A stretch of 64,000 nt of DNA from Streptomyces pyxinicus (GCF_024753135.1 NZ_JANUGP010000017.1:105107-169106), one strand, 5' to 3'; counted from the stretch's first letter, positions 7,873 through 17,377 are shown. Translations and numbers: made by a program. Notes: generated by a model from the letters alone, not told the origin.

Positions 7873-9186
7873 TCACTTGCGGCCGGGGGTCCAGTTCATG
7901 CCCCAGCCGTAGGCGCGGTCCACGGTCCGCTGCGGGCTCACGCCGCGCTCCGGCACCAGGTACCGGGCCTCGCGCTGGACGACGAGGTCCCCGCCGGTGT
8001 TGGTGAGCAGGGCCAGCGCGCACACCGTGGACGGCACGGTGCACTCGTCGAGCGAGAAGTCGACCGGGGCGCCGTGCTGCGGCTGGAGGGTGACGGTGGC
8101 GTGCAGGCCGGCGAAGGAGCTGGCGCCCTCGTAGACCGTGACGAAGACGAGGACGCGCCGCAGGTCGTGGAGGTGGTCGAGGTTGACGGTGAGGTTCTCG
8201 CCACTGGCCGTGGCACCGGTGCGGTCGTCGCCGTCGAGGTGGATGTACGGCGGCCGGTTCAGCGATCCGAAGGCGTTGCCGAGCGCCTGGACGACTCCCT
8301 TGCGGCCGTCGGCGAGTTCGTACAGGGCGCACAGGTCGAGGTCCAGCTCAAAGCGGCGGGCGCCCCACAGCCCGCCACGGCCCGAAGGCTGCTGGGTGGT
8401 CTGCCAGTTGAGGTTCACCCGCAGGGCGCCGGAGGTCGCGCCCTGTTTGGCGAGCGAGACGGCGGGGGCCGCCTTGGTGAGGGTGACCTTGGACAGCCGG
8501 ACCGGCCGGGGCGCGGGTGCGGGCGGGGCGGCGGGCGGCGGCGGTGCGGTCACGGGTGGCACGACCGGGGGCGGCGGTGCGGTCACGGGCGGCGGCGGGG
8601 GCGGCGGTGCGGTCACGGGCGGCGGCGGGGGCGTGCTGCCGCGGCCCGGTGCCGGGTGCTGTGGCTGGTCCACGGTGATGCCGAAGTCCGTTGCCAGTCC
8701 TTCGAGTCCGCTGCCGTAGCCCTGGCCGACGGCGCGGAACTTCCAGGCGCCCTGGCGGCGGTAGAGCTCGCCGAGCACGAAGGCGGTCTCGACGGTGGCG
8801 CCGGGGTCGTCGAAGCGGGCGACCACCTGGCCGGTCGCGGTGTCGGTCACCTCGATGGAGAGGCCGGGGACCTGTCCGAAGGTGCCGCCGTCCGTGGAGG
8901 CGGCGAGGACGATCCGCTCGACGGCGCTCTCCACGCGCGCGAGGTCGACGCCGAGGGTGTCGGTGACGCGTCCGCCGTCCGTCCGCTTGCCCTCGTGCCG
9001 CACCGCGCCGGAGGAGTGGGCGGGCTGGTTGTAGAAGACGAAGTCCCCGTCGGAGCGGACCTTTCCGCCGGCGAGCAGCAGCGCCGAGGCGTCGGCGTCG
9101 GGTACGCCGGGTCCGGGGCGCCAGCCCACTTCGACGCGCAGGGCCGTGGTCGGCACCGCCGTGTTCGATCCCTTGGACATGTTCAT
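7873..9186 (-). CDS. TerD family protein with two domains and a proline-rich linker
   Basis: This 437-residue protein has an N-terminal TerD-like domain (residues 10-185: FVFYNQPAHSSGAVRH, LGVDLARVES), a PPPPVTAPPPP-type linker (about 186-230) and a second, more distant TerA/TerD-like domain to the end. TerD domains bind calcium and occur in tellurite-resistance and stress proteins, often duplicated in Streptomyces. GAGGGGGG precedes the ATG at 9186. No other ter genes are adjacent. The gene is convergent with the glycosyltransferase, 6 bp apart. Confidence 0.85.
   Translation of the reverse strand: MNMSKGSNTAVPTTALRVEVGWRPGPGVPDADASALLLAGGKVRSDGDFVFYNQPAHSSGAVRHEGKRTDGGRVTDTLGVDLARVESAVERIVLAASTDGGTFGQVPGLSIEVTDTATGQVVARFDDPGATVETAFVLGELYRRQGAWKFRAVGQGYGSGLEGLATDFGITVDQPQHPAPGRGSTPPPPPVTAPPPPPPPVTAPPPPVVPPVTAPPPPAAPPAPAPRPVRLSKVTLTKAAPAVSLAKQGATSGALRVNLNWQTTQQPSGRGGLWGARRFELDLDLCALYELADGRKGVVQALGNAFGSLNRPPYIHLDGDDRTGATASGENLTVNLDHLHDLRRVLVFVTVYEGASSFAGLHATVTLQPQHGAPVDFSLDECTVPSTVCALALLTNTGGDLVVQREARYLVPERGVSPQRTVDRAYGWGMNWTPGRK
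8538..8633. repeat. Tandem GC repeats encoding the TerD linker
   Basis: Three copies of GGCGGTGCGGTCACGG spaced by about 32 bp, embedded in the TerD gene. On the coding strand they spell PPPVTAPPPP units, so linker length may vary by slippage. Confidence 0.75.
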
Positions 9187-9460
9187 GTCCGCCCCCCTCG
9201 CATGTCGTTCACGGGTGTCTCCGCCGGTCCGTTCCCGGCCTGCCCGACAACCTATTCCCGGGCGCGGTGAACGCCCATGACCAGGACACGAGATCGCCGG
9301 CCAACCGCCGGTAACGCGGCCTTTACACGATTCAAACGTCGATCGCCGTCCTTTTTTGCCGAGTTCGCTCGCATTGGGGATCCCAGGCCACCCTCGACAC
9401 GGAAAACAACCCTCTTATCGGTCTCCCCAACCAGCACATCGTGGGCTTAACTTATGTGCC

Positions 9461-9898
9461 ATGACCTCCCCCCGCTCCACTTATGGCGGCGGCTACTACT
9501 CCGCCTCCTTCCCGGACACCCCGATCTACGACTCGCTCGTGGCCGAGCGGGGCACCCCGCAGATCGCTCCGATCCGGGTCCCCGCCGCCTACGACATGGG
9601 CAGCAGCCTCCCCGCCCTGCCGTCGGCGCTGCCCGCCCTCCCGGCGGCCCCCTCCCCGCAGTTCCCCTCCTACGGCTACCCGCAGGCGCAGCAGCCCGCA
9701 CCGCTGCAGCAGGCGCCGACGGCGTACATCCCGCAGCAGGCGAGCGCCCCGCGCGGCTATCCCGGCCCGGGGGCTCCGCAGCCGCAGCGCCCGATGGCGC
9801 CGAGCGCGGGCTACGAGGCCATGCGTCCGGCCGCCCCGCGACCCGCGCAGGCGTCCTACCAGGACCCGTACAACAGCCAGCAGTACCGCGGCTACTGA
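9461..9898 (+). CDS. Small Pro/Gln/Tyr-rich protein, DUF6643-like
   Basis: Low-complexity 145-residue protein with a conserved-looking N-terminus (TYGGGYYSASFPDTPIYDSL) and a disordered remainder of proline, alanine, glutamine and tyrosine. I recall this N-terminus as a widespread Streptomyces family (DUF6643), but no function is known. There are no membrane helices and no signal peptide. The ATG at 9461 was chosen because upstream in-frame sequence has non-coding composition. It sits alone behind a 274-bp upstream gap that contains AT-richer DNA suitable for a promoter. Confidence 0.7.
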   Translation: MTSPRSTYGGGYYSASFPDTPIYDSLVAERGTPQIAPIRVPAAYDMGSSLPALPSALPALPAAPSPQFPSYGYPQAQQPAPLQQAPTAYIPQQASAPRGYPGPGAPQPQRPMAPSAGYEAMRPAAPRPAQASYQDPYNSQQYRGY

Positions 9899-9943
9899 CC
9901 GACGCTCCCCGGCGCCACCGCCGCCACCTGGCACGATGGCGTC

Positions 9944-10801
9944 ATGGGAAGCGCCGAGGTGCTGTCGATCCACATCCATCCGGTCAAGGCGTTCCGGGGT
10001 GTCTCGCCCCGCGAGGCCGTCGTGGAGCCCTGGGGTCTGGCCGGTGACCGGCGCTGGGCACTGATCGACGACGGGGGAAAGGTCGTCACCCAGCGCGAGC
10101 AGCCGCGGCTCGCGTCCGCCGCCGCCGAGCCCGAGGCCGGCGGCGGCATCCGTCTGTCGGCGCCCGGCCGGGAGCCCCTCACGGTCGCGGTACCGCGGCA
10201 CGGTACGACGGTGCCGGTGAGCGTCTTCGGCACGAAGGTCGAGGCCGTCCCGGCGGCGCCCGAGGCGCACGCCTGGTGCGGCGCCTACCTGGGGGCCGGG
10301 GTCCGGCTGGTGCACATGGACGACCCGGCCACCCGCCGTCCCCTCGACCCGGAGTACGCCCGGCCCGGTGAGACGGTGAGCCTCGCCGACGGCTACCCCC
10401 TGCTGGTCACCACGGTGGCCTCCCTCGACGCCCTCAACTCCCTGATCGCGCGGGGCGACCGCGCCGACGAGGGCCCGCTGCCCATGAACCGCTTCCGCCC
10501 CAACCTCGTCGTCGCCGGCACCGCGCCCTGGGCCGAGGACCACTGGATCCGGCTCCGCGTCGGCGCGGTGCTCTTCCGGGTCGCCAAGCCCTGCGGACGG
10601 TGCGTGGTGACCACCACCGACCAGGACACGGCCGTACGCGGCCGGGAACCGCTGCGTACCCTGGGCCGTCATCGAAGGATCGACGGCAAGCTCGTCTTCG
10701 GACAGAACCTGGTCCCGCTCACGACCGGCACCGTCAGGGTCGGGGACCCGGTCCGGGTACGGGAGCGGGACCGGGAACCCGGGTCGCGTCCCGATCGTTG
10801 A
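9944..10801 (+). CDS. MOSC domain protein with N-terminal beta barrel
   Basis: The 285-residue protein has the MOSC_N beta barrel (residues 4-115: IHIHPVKAFRGVSPREAVVE, GLAGDRRWAL) and the MOSC domain (about 130-275), including NRFRPNLVVAG and the conserved cysteine in KPCGRCVVTT. MOSC proteins bind molybdenum cofactor through that cysteine and act as sulfur carriers or N-hydroxylated-compound reductases like mARC. This one has no ferredoxin domain, so it would need separate redox partners. No cofactor genes are adjacent. Confidence 0.85.
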   Translation: MGSAEVLSIHIHPVKAFRGVSPREAVVEPWGLAGDRRWALIDDGGKVVTQREQPRLASAAAEPEAGGGIRLSAPGREPLTVAVPRHGTTVPVSVFGTKVEAVPAAPEAHAWCGAYLGAGVRLVHMDDPATRRPLDPEYARPGETVSLADGYPLLVTTVASLDALNSLIARGDRADEGPLPMNRFRPNLVVAGTAPWAEDHWIRLRVGAVLFRVAKPCGRCVVTTTDQDTAVRGREPLRTLGRHRRIDGKLVFGQNLVPLTTGTVRVGDPVRVRERDREPGSRPDR

Positions 10802-10857
10802 GCCGGCATGAGAAATTCATGAGGACCGGGGGGCCGGGAGCGTCGGGGGGTGGGGAG

Positions 10858-11463
10858 ATGCGGACACTGACGGGGCTGTGGCGTTGGCGGAACAATCCGC
10901 TGCGCCGTGCGACCGATGTCGCCGAGGCGTGGGTGGCCCTCACGGCGCTGCTGCTCGTCGCCGTGGCCGCGCCCGTCGCCGGCTGTCTGGTCGGGTTCGC
11001 CGCGCAGGACTCCCTCCAGCGCTCCGCGCGGGAGCAGCGGCACACCCGGTACCTCGTCACCGCCACCGTGACGCGGGATCTGGGCGAGGCCCCGCTGGAC
11101 ACCGATCCCGAGACCACCACCGCGCACACGTCCCGCAGCCGTGTCCTCGCCGACTGGACCGCGCCCGACGGCACCCCGCGGCACGGCCAGGTGCTCGCCG
11201 ACCTCAAGTCCCCGCACCCCGGGACCCGGTTCAGGGTCTGGACGGACCCGCACGGCCGAATAACGACCCGGCCGATGGACTCCCCCACGGCGACGGCGCA
11301 CGCGGTGCTCGCCGGGATCGGCGCGGCCCTGGTGACCGCGGCCCTGGTCGAGGGCGGCCGGCGCCTGGCCGTCTGGCGCCTGGTCCGCCGGCGGTACACG
11401 CGCTGGGACCAGGCCTGGGACCGGGCGGGCCCGGACTGGGGCAAGGCGGGCACCGGCAGTTGA
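10858..11463 (+). CDS. Rv1733c-like membrane protein
   Basis: Membrane protein of 201 residues with two hydrophobic helices, one near residues 25-50 after WRWRNNPLRRATD and one near residues 145-165. The soluble loop between them carries VTATVTRDL and HGQVLADLKSPHPGTRFRVWTD. This is the layout of the actinobacterial Rv1733c family, whose function is unknown. An upstream ATG at 10819 is also possible; 10858 was chosen because it is followed directly by the conserved region. Confidence 0.75.
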   Translation: MRTLTGLWRWRNNPLRRATDVAEAWVALTALLLVAVAAPVAGCLVGFAAQDSLQRSAREQRHTRYLVTATVTRDLGEAPLDTDPETTTAHTSRSRVLADWTAPDGTPRHGQVLADLKSPHPGTRFRVWTDPHGRITTRPMDSPTATAHAVLAGIGAALVTAALVEGGRRLAVWRLVRRRYTRWDQAWDRAGPDWGKAGTGS

Positions 11464-11692
11464 CGGCCTTGCGGCTCTGGTCAACCCGGCCCGCACGCAC
11501 ACGCTACGGTGGACCGGCCGGAGCGCTTCCGGCGACGGCCCACAGGTACGCGAACGCGACCGGGGCGCGGGTCCCCGGGAGCGCGAACGCGCCCGGGTCC
11601 CAGGGGCCGGGCACGCTCGCGGTCGCGGCACCCGCGGCCACGCCCCTCGGGGGCGAGCCATCAGTACGACGAGGTGGGGGCACAGCAACGCC

Positions 11693-14128
11693 ATGGCACA
11701 GGGCACGGTCCAGGTGACGCACACCGGTACTTCGCGGTGGCGGCGCCGCACGGGTGAGTACGCGTCGCTCGCCGCCGCCCTGGAGGCCGCCGCCGAGGGC
11801 GACGTCCTCACGATCGCCCCCGGCACCTACCGGGAGAACCTCGTCGTCGAGCGGGCGGTGACGCTCCGCGGGCCCGAGGGCTCCCCCGGCTCGGTGCGGA
11901 TCGCGCCCGTGGACGGCGTGCCGCTGACCGTGCGCGCCTCCGCCGTGGTGCAGGACCTGCACGTGGAGGGCCAGGACGCGGCGGCGCCCGCGCTGCTGGT
12001 CGAGGAGGGGACGCCCGAGCTGGCGGACATACGGATCGTCACCCGGTCCGCCAGCGGCATCGAGGTGCGCGGCGGCGCCCGGCCGACCGTGCGCCGCTGC
12101 ACCGTGGACAACCCGGCCGGCATCGGCATCGCCGTACTGGACGGCGGGGCCGGGGTGTTCGAGGAGTGCGAGATCGTCGCGGCCGGGCAGGCGGGCGTGG
12201 CGGTGCGGGGCGGCGCGCGTCCCCGCCTGGTGCGCTGCCGGGTGCACCACGCCTCCGGCACCGGGCTCACCGCCACCGGGGAGAACTCCGCGCTGGAGGC
12301 GGTCGGCTGCGAGATCTACGAGGTGCGCGGCTCCGGGGTGCAGGTCACCCAGCGGGCCACGGCGCAGCTGACCGACTGCGATGTGCACCGCACCACCGCG
12401 GACGGCGTCACGCTGGACACGGACGCGGTGCTCACGCTCGCCGACTGCCGTATCCACGACATCCCGGAGAACGCGGTCGACCTGCGCTCGCGCTCGGTGC
12501 TCACCCTGACCCGGACGACGGTCCGCCAGTTCGGGCGCAACGGCCTGTCGGTGTGGGACCCGGGCACCCGGGTGGACGCCAACCAGTGCGAGATCTTCGA
12601 CAGCACCGGCGACTATCCGGCGGTGTGGGTGAGCGACGGCGCCACCGCGGTGCTGGACTCGTGCCGGGTGCACGACGTGCCCGACGCGCTGTTCGTGCTG
12701 GACCGGGGTTCGCGCGTCGACGTCGTGGACAGCGACCTGTCCCAGGTGCGCAACACCGCCGTGTCGGTGAGCGACGGAGCCACCGCCCAGTTGGACGACT
12801 GCCGGATCAGGGAGGCCGCCACCGGTGCCTGGTTCCGCGACCACGGCAGCGGCGGCACCCTGAACAACTGCACGCTGGCCGGCACCCAGACCGGTGTGAT
12901 CGTCACCAAGGGCGCCGACCCCACCGTCGAGCGGTGCGTGGTCGACTCCCCCGCCGAGGCCGGGTTCTACGTCTCGGCGGGCGGCCGGGGCAGCTTCCTG
13001 AACTGCCGGGTCAGCGGCAGCGGCGGCTACGGCTTCCATGTGATCGACGGCTGCCGCGCGACGCTGCGCAGGTGCCGTACGGAGCGCTGCGCGCGCGGCG
13101 GTTACGAGTTCGCGGAAGCCGGACCGGACACGGGTTCCGGGACGGGCCCGGTGGTGGAGGACTGCACCGGCGACGAGAGCGGCGGTCCGCGCCCGCCGGC
13201 GCCCCGGGAACCGGCCGTGCAGACGGCGCCGGCGTCCGCCGGTCTGCTCGGCCCGGTCCCCGGCCCGCCCGGCACCGCCGCCGAGCCGCCGGCCGCCGCC
13301 GAACCGGCCGCGCCGGTGCGGACGTCGAAGGACGTGCTCGGTGAACTCGACGCGCTGGTGGGCCTGGAGAGCGTCAAGCGCGAGGTGCGGGCGCTGACCG
13401 ACATGATCGAGGTGGGCCGGCGCCGGCAGCGGGCGGGCCTCAAGGCGGCCTCCGTCAAACGGCATCTGGTGTTCACCGGCTCCCCCGGCACCGGCAAGAC
13501 GACGGTCGCCCGGCTCTACGGCGAGATCCTCGCCTCGCTCGGCGTGCTGGAGAAGGGCCACCTGGTCGAGGTGTCCCGGGTCGACCTGGTCGGCGAGCAC
13601 ATCGGGTCCACGGCGATCCGCACGCAGGAGGCGTTCGAACGGGCGCGCGGCGGGGTGCTGTTCATCGACGAGGCGTACGCGCTGTCCCCCGAGGACGCCG
13701 GGCGCGACTTCGGCAAGGAGGCCATCGACACCCTGGTGAAGCTGATGGAGGACCACCGGGACGCGGTGGTGGTGATCGTCGCCGGGTACACCGCGGAGAT
13801 GGAGCGCTTCCTGTCCGTGAACCCCGGTGTCGCCTCCCGGTTCTCGCGCACCATCACCTTCGGCGACTACGGCTCCGAGGAGTTGCTGCGGATCGTGGAG
13901 CAGCAGGCCGACGAGCACGAGTACCGGCTGACGCCGGGCGCGTCGGAGGCGCTGCTGAAGTACTTCACCGAGCTGCCGAAGGGCCCGGCGTTCGGCAACG
14001 GCCGTACCGCCCGGGGCACCTTCGAGGCGATGGTGGAGCGGCACGCGAGCCGGGTCGCCCAGGTCCTCGACCCGACGACCGACGAGCTGACCCTGCTGTA
14101 CGCGGAGGACCTGCCGCCGCTGCCGTGA
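11693..14128 (+). CDS. Right-handed beta-helix / AAA+ ATPase (CbbX-like) fusion
   Basis: This 811-residue protein has two clear parts. Residues about 20-480 are a pectate-lyase-like right-handed parallel beta-helix with repeated coils of the type GIEVRGGARPTVRRC and AVSVSDGATAQLDDC. A Pro/Ala linker (about 485-540) follows. Residues about 545-811 are an AAA+ ATPase of the CbxX/CfxQ/EccA-N type with Walker A GSPGTGKTT (about 597-605), Walker B VLFIDEAYAL and a conserved SRFSRTI region. There is no signal peptide, so the helix works in the cytoplasm, perhaps as a substrate-recognition arm for a remodelling ATPase. Target unknown. Confidence 0.88.
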   Translation: MAQGTVQVTHTGTSRWRRRTGEYASLAAALEAAAEGDVLTIAPGTYRENLVVERAVTLRGPEGSPGSVRIAPVDGVPLTVRASAVVQDLHVEGQDAAAPALLVEEGTPELADIRIVTRSASGIEVRGGARPTVRRCTVDNPAGIGIAVLDGGAGVFEECEIVAAGQAGVAVRGGARPRLVRCRVHHASGTGLTATGENSALEAVGCEIYEVRGSGVQVTQRATAQLTDCDVHRTTADGVTLDTDAVLTLADCRIHDIPENAVDLRSRSVLTLTRTTVRQFGRNGLSVWDPGTRVDANQCEIFDSTGDYPAVWVSDGATAVLDSCRVHDVPDALFVLDRGSRVDVVDSDLSQVRNTAVSVSDGATAQLDDCRIREAATGAWFRDHGSGGTLNNCTLAGTQTGVIVTKGADPTVERCVVDSPAEAGFYVSAGGRGSFLNCRVSGSGGYGFHVIDGCRATLRRCRTERCARGGYEFAEAGPDTGSGTGPVVEDCTGDESGGPRPPAPREPAVQTAPASAGLLGPVPGPPGTAAEPPAAAEPAAPVRTSKDVLGELDALVGLESVKREVRALTDMIEVGRRRQRAGLKAASVKRHLVFTGSPGTGKTTVARLYGEILASLGVLEKGHLVEVSRVDLVGEHIGSTAIRTQEAFERARGGVLFIDEAYALSPEDAGRDFGKEAIDTLVKLMEDHRDAVVVIVAGYTAEMERFLSVNPGVASRFSRTITFGDYGSEELLRIVEQQADEHEYRLTPGASEALLKYFTELPKGPAFGNGRTARGTFEAMVERHASRVAQVLDPTTDELTLLYAEDLPPLP

Positions 14129-14133
14129 GCCGG

Positions 14134-14159
14134 GACCGCCCCGGCGGGCCGGGGCGGTC
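14134..14159. terminator. Stem-loop terminator after the beta-helix/AAA gene
   Basis: A perfect 11-bp stem (GACCGCCCCGG / CCGGGGCGGTC) with a 4-nt loop starts 5 bp after the stop codon. It lies between convergent genes and can serve both. No T-run follows, as is common in Streptomyces. Confidence 0.7.
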
Positions 14160-14173
14160 GTGCGGGGCGCCGG

Positions 14174-14656
14174 TCAGGCGTGGCCGTGCGGCCGGCCGGC
14201 CTGGTAGTCGCCGGCCGGCTGCTGGATGATGACGTTGCCCCGGTTGAAGGCGTTGATGAGGGCGATGGTGCACACCAGGGCGGCCAGCTGCTCCTCGTCG
14301 TAGTGTTGGGCGGCGTTCGTCCAGGCCTCGTCGGTGACGCCCCCGGCCGCGTCGGCGATGCGGGTGCCCTGCTCCGCGAGTTCCAGGGCGGCGCGCTCGG
14401 CCTCGGTGAACACGGTGGCCTCCCGCCAAGCGGCGACCAGGTTGAGCCGGGTGGCGCTCTCGCCCGCGTGTACGGCGTCCTTGAAGTGCATGTCGACGCA
14501 GAAACCGCAGCCGTTGACCTGGCTGGCCCGCAGCTTCACCAGTTCCCGGGTCGCGAGGGGCAGTGTCGAGTCCGCGAGCACCTGGTCCGCGGCGATGAGG
14601 TGCTTCCAGAACTCGCCGGTGACCGGGCTGGCGAAGACGTTCAGTCGGGCTGCCAT
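14174..14656 (-). CDS. AhpD-like carboxymuconolactone decarboxylase family protein
   Basis: The 160-residue protein has the AhpD core CGFCVDMH at residues 50-57. Cys50, Cys53 and His57 are in the arrangement that gives alkylhydroperoxidase or thiol-disulfide activity in this family. The N-terminal part and the WTNAAQHYDEEQLAALV segment fit the all-helical CMD fold. AAGGAG lies 10 nt before the ATG at 14656. It is a single gene, separated from the large membrane protein behind it, and probably has an oxidative-stress role. Confidence 0.85.
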   Translation of the reverse strand: MAARLNVFASPVTGEFWKHLIAADQVLADSTLPLATRELVKLRASQVNGCGFCVDMHFKDAVHAGESATRLNLVAAWREATVFTEAERAALELAEQGTRIADAAGGVTDEAWTNAAQHYDEEQLAALVCTIALINAFNRGNVIIQQPAGDYQAGRPHGHA

Positions 14657-14745
14657 GGGGTGCGCTCCTTCGTCGGCGTGCGGGATACACCCCTGTGGAC
14701 GGGGCAGCCCGGCGCCTTGTGACATCGCCGGTCGTGACCCGGGGC

Positions 14746-17085
14746 TCACTCGCCGGGACCCGGTTCCGGGCGCTGGCCCGGCAGGTCCGGGCGCAGCCGG
14801 GCCAGCAGGCGAGCGCGTTCGCGGGTGAAGGCGGGGTCCGCCTGGTAGTCGGAGTGCCCGAGGATGGGGGCGGGCAGCGGGTGGGCGGCGGTACGGCCGT
14901 AGGCGAGCGGGTCGCGCAGCGGCTCGTGGTCCACGTCCGGGGCGGTGTCGTCGGGCACCCGGACGGGGCCGCCGATGGGGTCGGTCGGGCGGTAGAGGTT
15001 GCGCCAGCAGGCGACGTCCCGGTGCAGCCCGGCGAGCGCCGGCGGCCCGAAGTGCGCCGGGAACCAGCGGCCGTAGAGGCGCTCCAGCGGGCAGCCGTAG
15101 GTCAGCAGGGCGACGCGCCCGCGCACCGACGGGGCGAGCTGCCAGGCCGCGGCGGCGGCGAGGACACTGCCCTGGGAGTGCCCGGACAGCACCAGCCGGC
15201 CCCCGGTGCGCCGGGTCCAGGTGTCCATCCGCCAGGTCAGGTCGGGTACCGCGCGCTCGGCGTAGCAGGGCGGGGCGAAGGGGTGGGCGGCGCGGGGCCA
15301 GAAGGTGCCGACGTCCCAGAGGATGCCGATGGTGCGGCGGGCCGAGGCGTCCTTGTAGGCGCGCCGGCCCCAGGTGACGAACAGCAGGAAGCCGGCCCCT
15401 ATCAGCCAGGAGCCCACCGCCTGCGAGGTCCCGGCGAGGCCCCGCACGACGCCGTCGGCGCGGGCGGCCGCGCCGTCCGGTGTGGTGCCGGTGGCCAGGG
15501 CGCCGGTCAGGGCGGCCGCGCCCAGCACCAGGGTGGTGGCGGTGAGCACGGCGAGGGCGAGCGGGGCCCGGTCGGTGAGGGTGGCCATGGCCCGGGCGTG
15601 GGCGATGGCGCGGGTGCGGGCCGGGTCCTCGGGTTCGCCGGGGTGCTCGTGGCGGATGCGAGCGCGTTCGGCGCGGGCCAGGCGCGCGGCGCGCAGGCCG
15701 AGCCGGGCGGCCAGCAGGAGCAGGACGACGAGGACGGCGGGGATGGTGGACGCCTGCCAGGTGAGCAGGACGGGCGGCCCCGGCAGCAGGGCGCGGGTGC
15801 CGTCCAGCCAGTCGGCGACGCGCTGGGCGACCCCGCCGGACATCACGCCGCCCAGTGCGCAGGCGAGCAGCGCGACGGCCGGGCCGCCGAGGCCGCGCAT
15901 CCCGGCACGCGGGTCGGGACGGCGGCGGTGCAGGTCCAAGGCGACGACGGCGAGGGCGATGACGAGGACACCCTGGGCCGACATCAGCGCGCCGAAGGCG
16001 GGGTCGCCGGGCAGCCGGCCGCCGGACCGCCAGCCGGGCCGGGACCAGCCGGCGTAGACCAGCGTGAGGAGCAGCAGCGCGAGCGCGCCGAGGGGCAGGC
16101 CGCGGACGAGGTGCGCGTCGAGGTGCCGGTCGGGGCACCGCTCGCTGCGGCCCCGGCGGCAGACCACGCCGACGGCGGTGCCGGCGGCGAGCAGCAGGCC
16201 GGCGGTCAGCAGCCGGCCCAGCGTGTCCAAGGCCGGGGGCCCGCCCGGGCGGTGGTCGAAGCGGATCGCGGGGGTGGCGACGGCGGCGGCCACGGTGAGC
16301 AGCCCGGTCGCGGTGTGCGCGGCACGCAGCCGGGCCACCAGGCGGCGGCCGTACCAGAAGCCGGGCCGGGACAGGGCGCTGTCGTCGGCCGGTTCGGGGT
16401 CGCGGGTGAGCGGCTGGTGGGACTCGTAGGCGCTCCAGGTGCGGTGGGAGAGATACCAGAGCAGGCCGGTGAGCGCGGTCGGGATGAGGGCGGCCAGGGC
16501 GAGCCGGCGGCCGGGGGCGCTCCACCAGCCACCGTGCACGCCGGGGGCGAGGAAGCCGAGCCAGGTGTGGCGGCGGGCGCAGCGCTCGGCGCCGGCGCAC
16601 TGCCAGGCCACCAGGTCCAGGGCGACCTCGCAGGCCCCGGCCACGAGTAACGCGGTGAGGGTGAGGGCGACGAGCCGGACGAGGAGGCCGTAGAGGCGGA
16701 CGGTGCGGTGGCGGCCGGCCGCGGCGGGCCGCATCCAGTGGGCGAGGTTGACCACCATGAACGGCAGCAGCAACAGCCACAGGGCGCGGCTGCCGTCGCC
16801 CGAGGTCAGGTTGCACCAGACGTACGCCTCCCGGACCGGCCCGGGGCCCGGGCGGCGGCCGGGTCCGGCGTCCGCGGCGCGCCGGAACACGGCGGCCGTG
16901 TCGTCGCCGGTGATCCGGACGGTCCGCGGATCGCCGAGCATCTTCTCGGGGGTGGTGCCGCCGACGCCGTGCACGAGGAGTTCGAGATCGGTGTCCGGTT
17001 CGTGGTCCGGCGGTCCGGTTTCCGGCGGCTGGTGTGCCGGCTCGGTGGTGTGCTGTCCGTGGGGGTGTCGCTGCGCGCTGTCCAC
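14746..17085 (-). CDS. Large polytopic membrane protein with lipase-like GHSQG domain
   Basis: This 779-residue protein starts with a cytoplasmic part containing LLVHGVGGTTPEKML, the oxyanion strand of alpha/beta hydrolases. It then has about ten hydrophobic helices, and in the last quarter (near residue 634) comes SGHSQGSVLAAAAAW, a nucleophile elbow. The hydrolase fold is thus apparently split by the membrane segments. The N-terminal HGVGG and C-terminal elbow suggest an esterase or lipase acting at the membrane; the substrate is unknown. The start is GTG at 17085 with GAAGGG upstream. Confidence 0.7.
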   Translation of the reverse strand: MDSAQRHPHGQHTTEPAHQPPETGPPDHEPDTDLELLVHGVGGTTPEKMLGDPRTVRITGDDTAAVFRRAADAGPGRRPGPGPVREAYVWCNLTSGDGSRALWLLLLPFMVVNLAHWMRPAAAGRHRTVRLYGLLVRLVALTLTALLVAGACEVALDLVAWQCAGAERCARRHTWLGFLAPGVHGGWWSAPGRRLALAALIPTALTGLLWYLSHRTWSAYESHQPLTRDPEPADDSALSRPGFWYGRRLVARLRAAHTATGLLTVAAAVATPAIRFDHRPGGPPALDTLGRLLTAGLLLAAGTAVGVVCRRGRSERCPDRHLDAHLVRGLPLGALALLLLTLVYAGWSRPGWRSGGRLPGDPAFGALMSAQGVLVIALAVVALDLHRRRPDPRAGMRGLGGPAVALLACALGGVMSGGVAQRVADWLDGTRALLPGPPVLLTWQASTIPAVLVVLLLLAARLGLRAARLARAERARIRHEHPGEPEDPARTRAIAHARAMATLTDRAPLALAVLTATTLVLGAAALTGALATGTTPDGAAARADGVVRGLAGTSQAVGSWLIGAGFLLFVTWGRRAYKDASARRTIGILWDVGTFWPRAAHPFAPPCYAERAVPDLTWRMDTWTRRTGGRLVLSGHSQGSVLAAAAAWQLAPSVRGRVALLTYGCPLERLYGRWFPAHFGPPALAGLHRDVACWRNLYRPTDPIGGPVRVPDDTAPDVDHEPLRDPLAYGRTAAHPLPAPILGHSDYQADPAFTRERARLLARLRPDLPGQRPEPGPGE

Positions 17086-17377
17086 TGCTCTGGCCCTTCA
17101 CCCGGTGCCGCCCTGATGGCCTGTGCGGGTGCGCGCTTCATCTCCGCTTCCGCGCCGGTGTACACGCGCCGTCACGGAATCTCCCCGATCCGGGTGACGG
17201 CGGCCGGGACCGCGACGGCCCGGACGGCATGTCCGCGTCGGCTCGGGTGGTGGCGCGAGCGGTGCCCACCCGTGAAAGGATGGGACGCCCGCGCGCCGTC
17301 GGACCGCCGGAACATCCTGGTCGGAGCCGGTGCGGCGGGCGGGTCGGACGGTTGGCGGCGAAAGGACCGGAGCGTAC

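Noticed and set aside
14695..16650. Long plus-strand frame opposite the membrane hydrolase gene
   Set aside because: Composition is Gly/Gln/Pro-rich noise typical of antisense frames in high-GC genomes; the minus-strand protein has membrane helices and a GHSQG motif.
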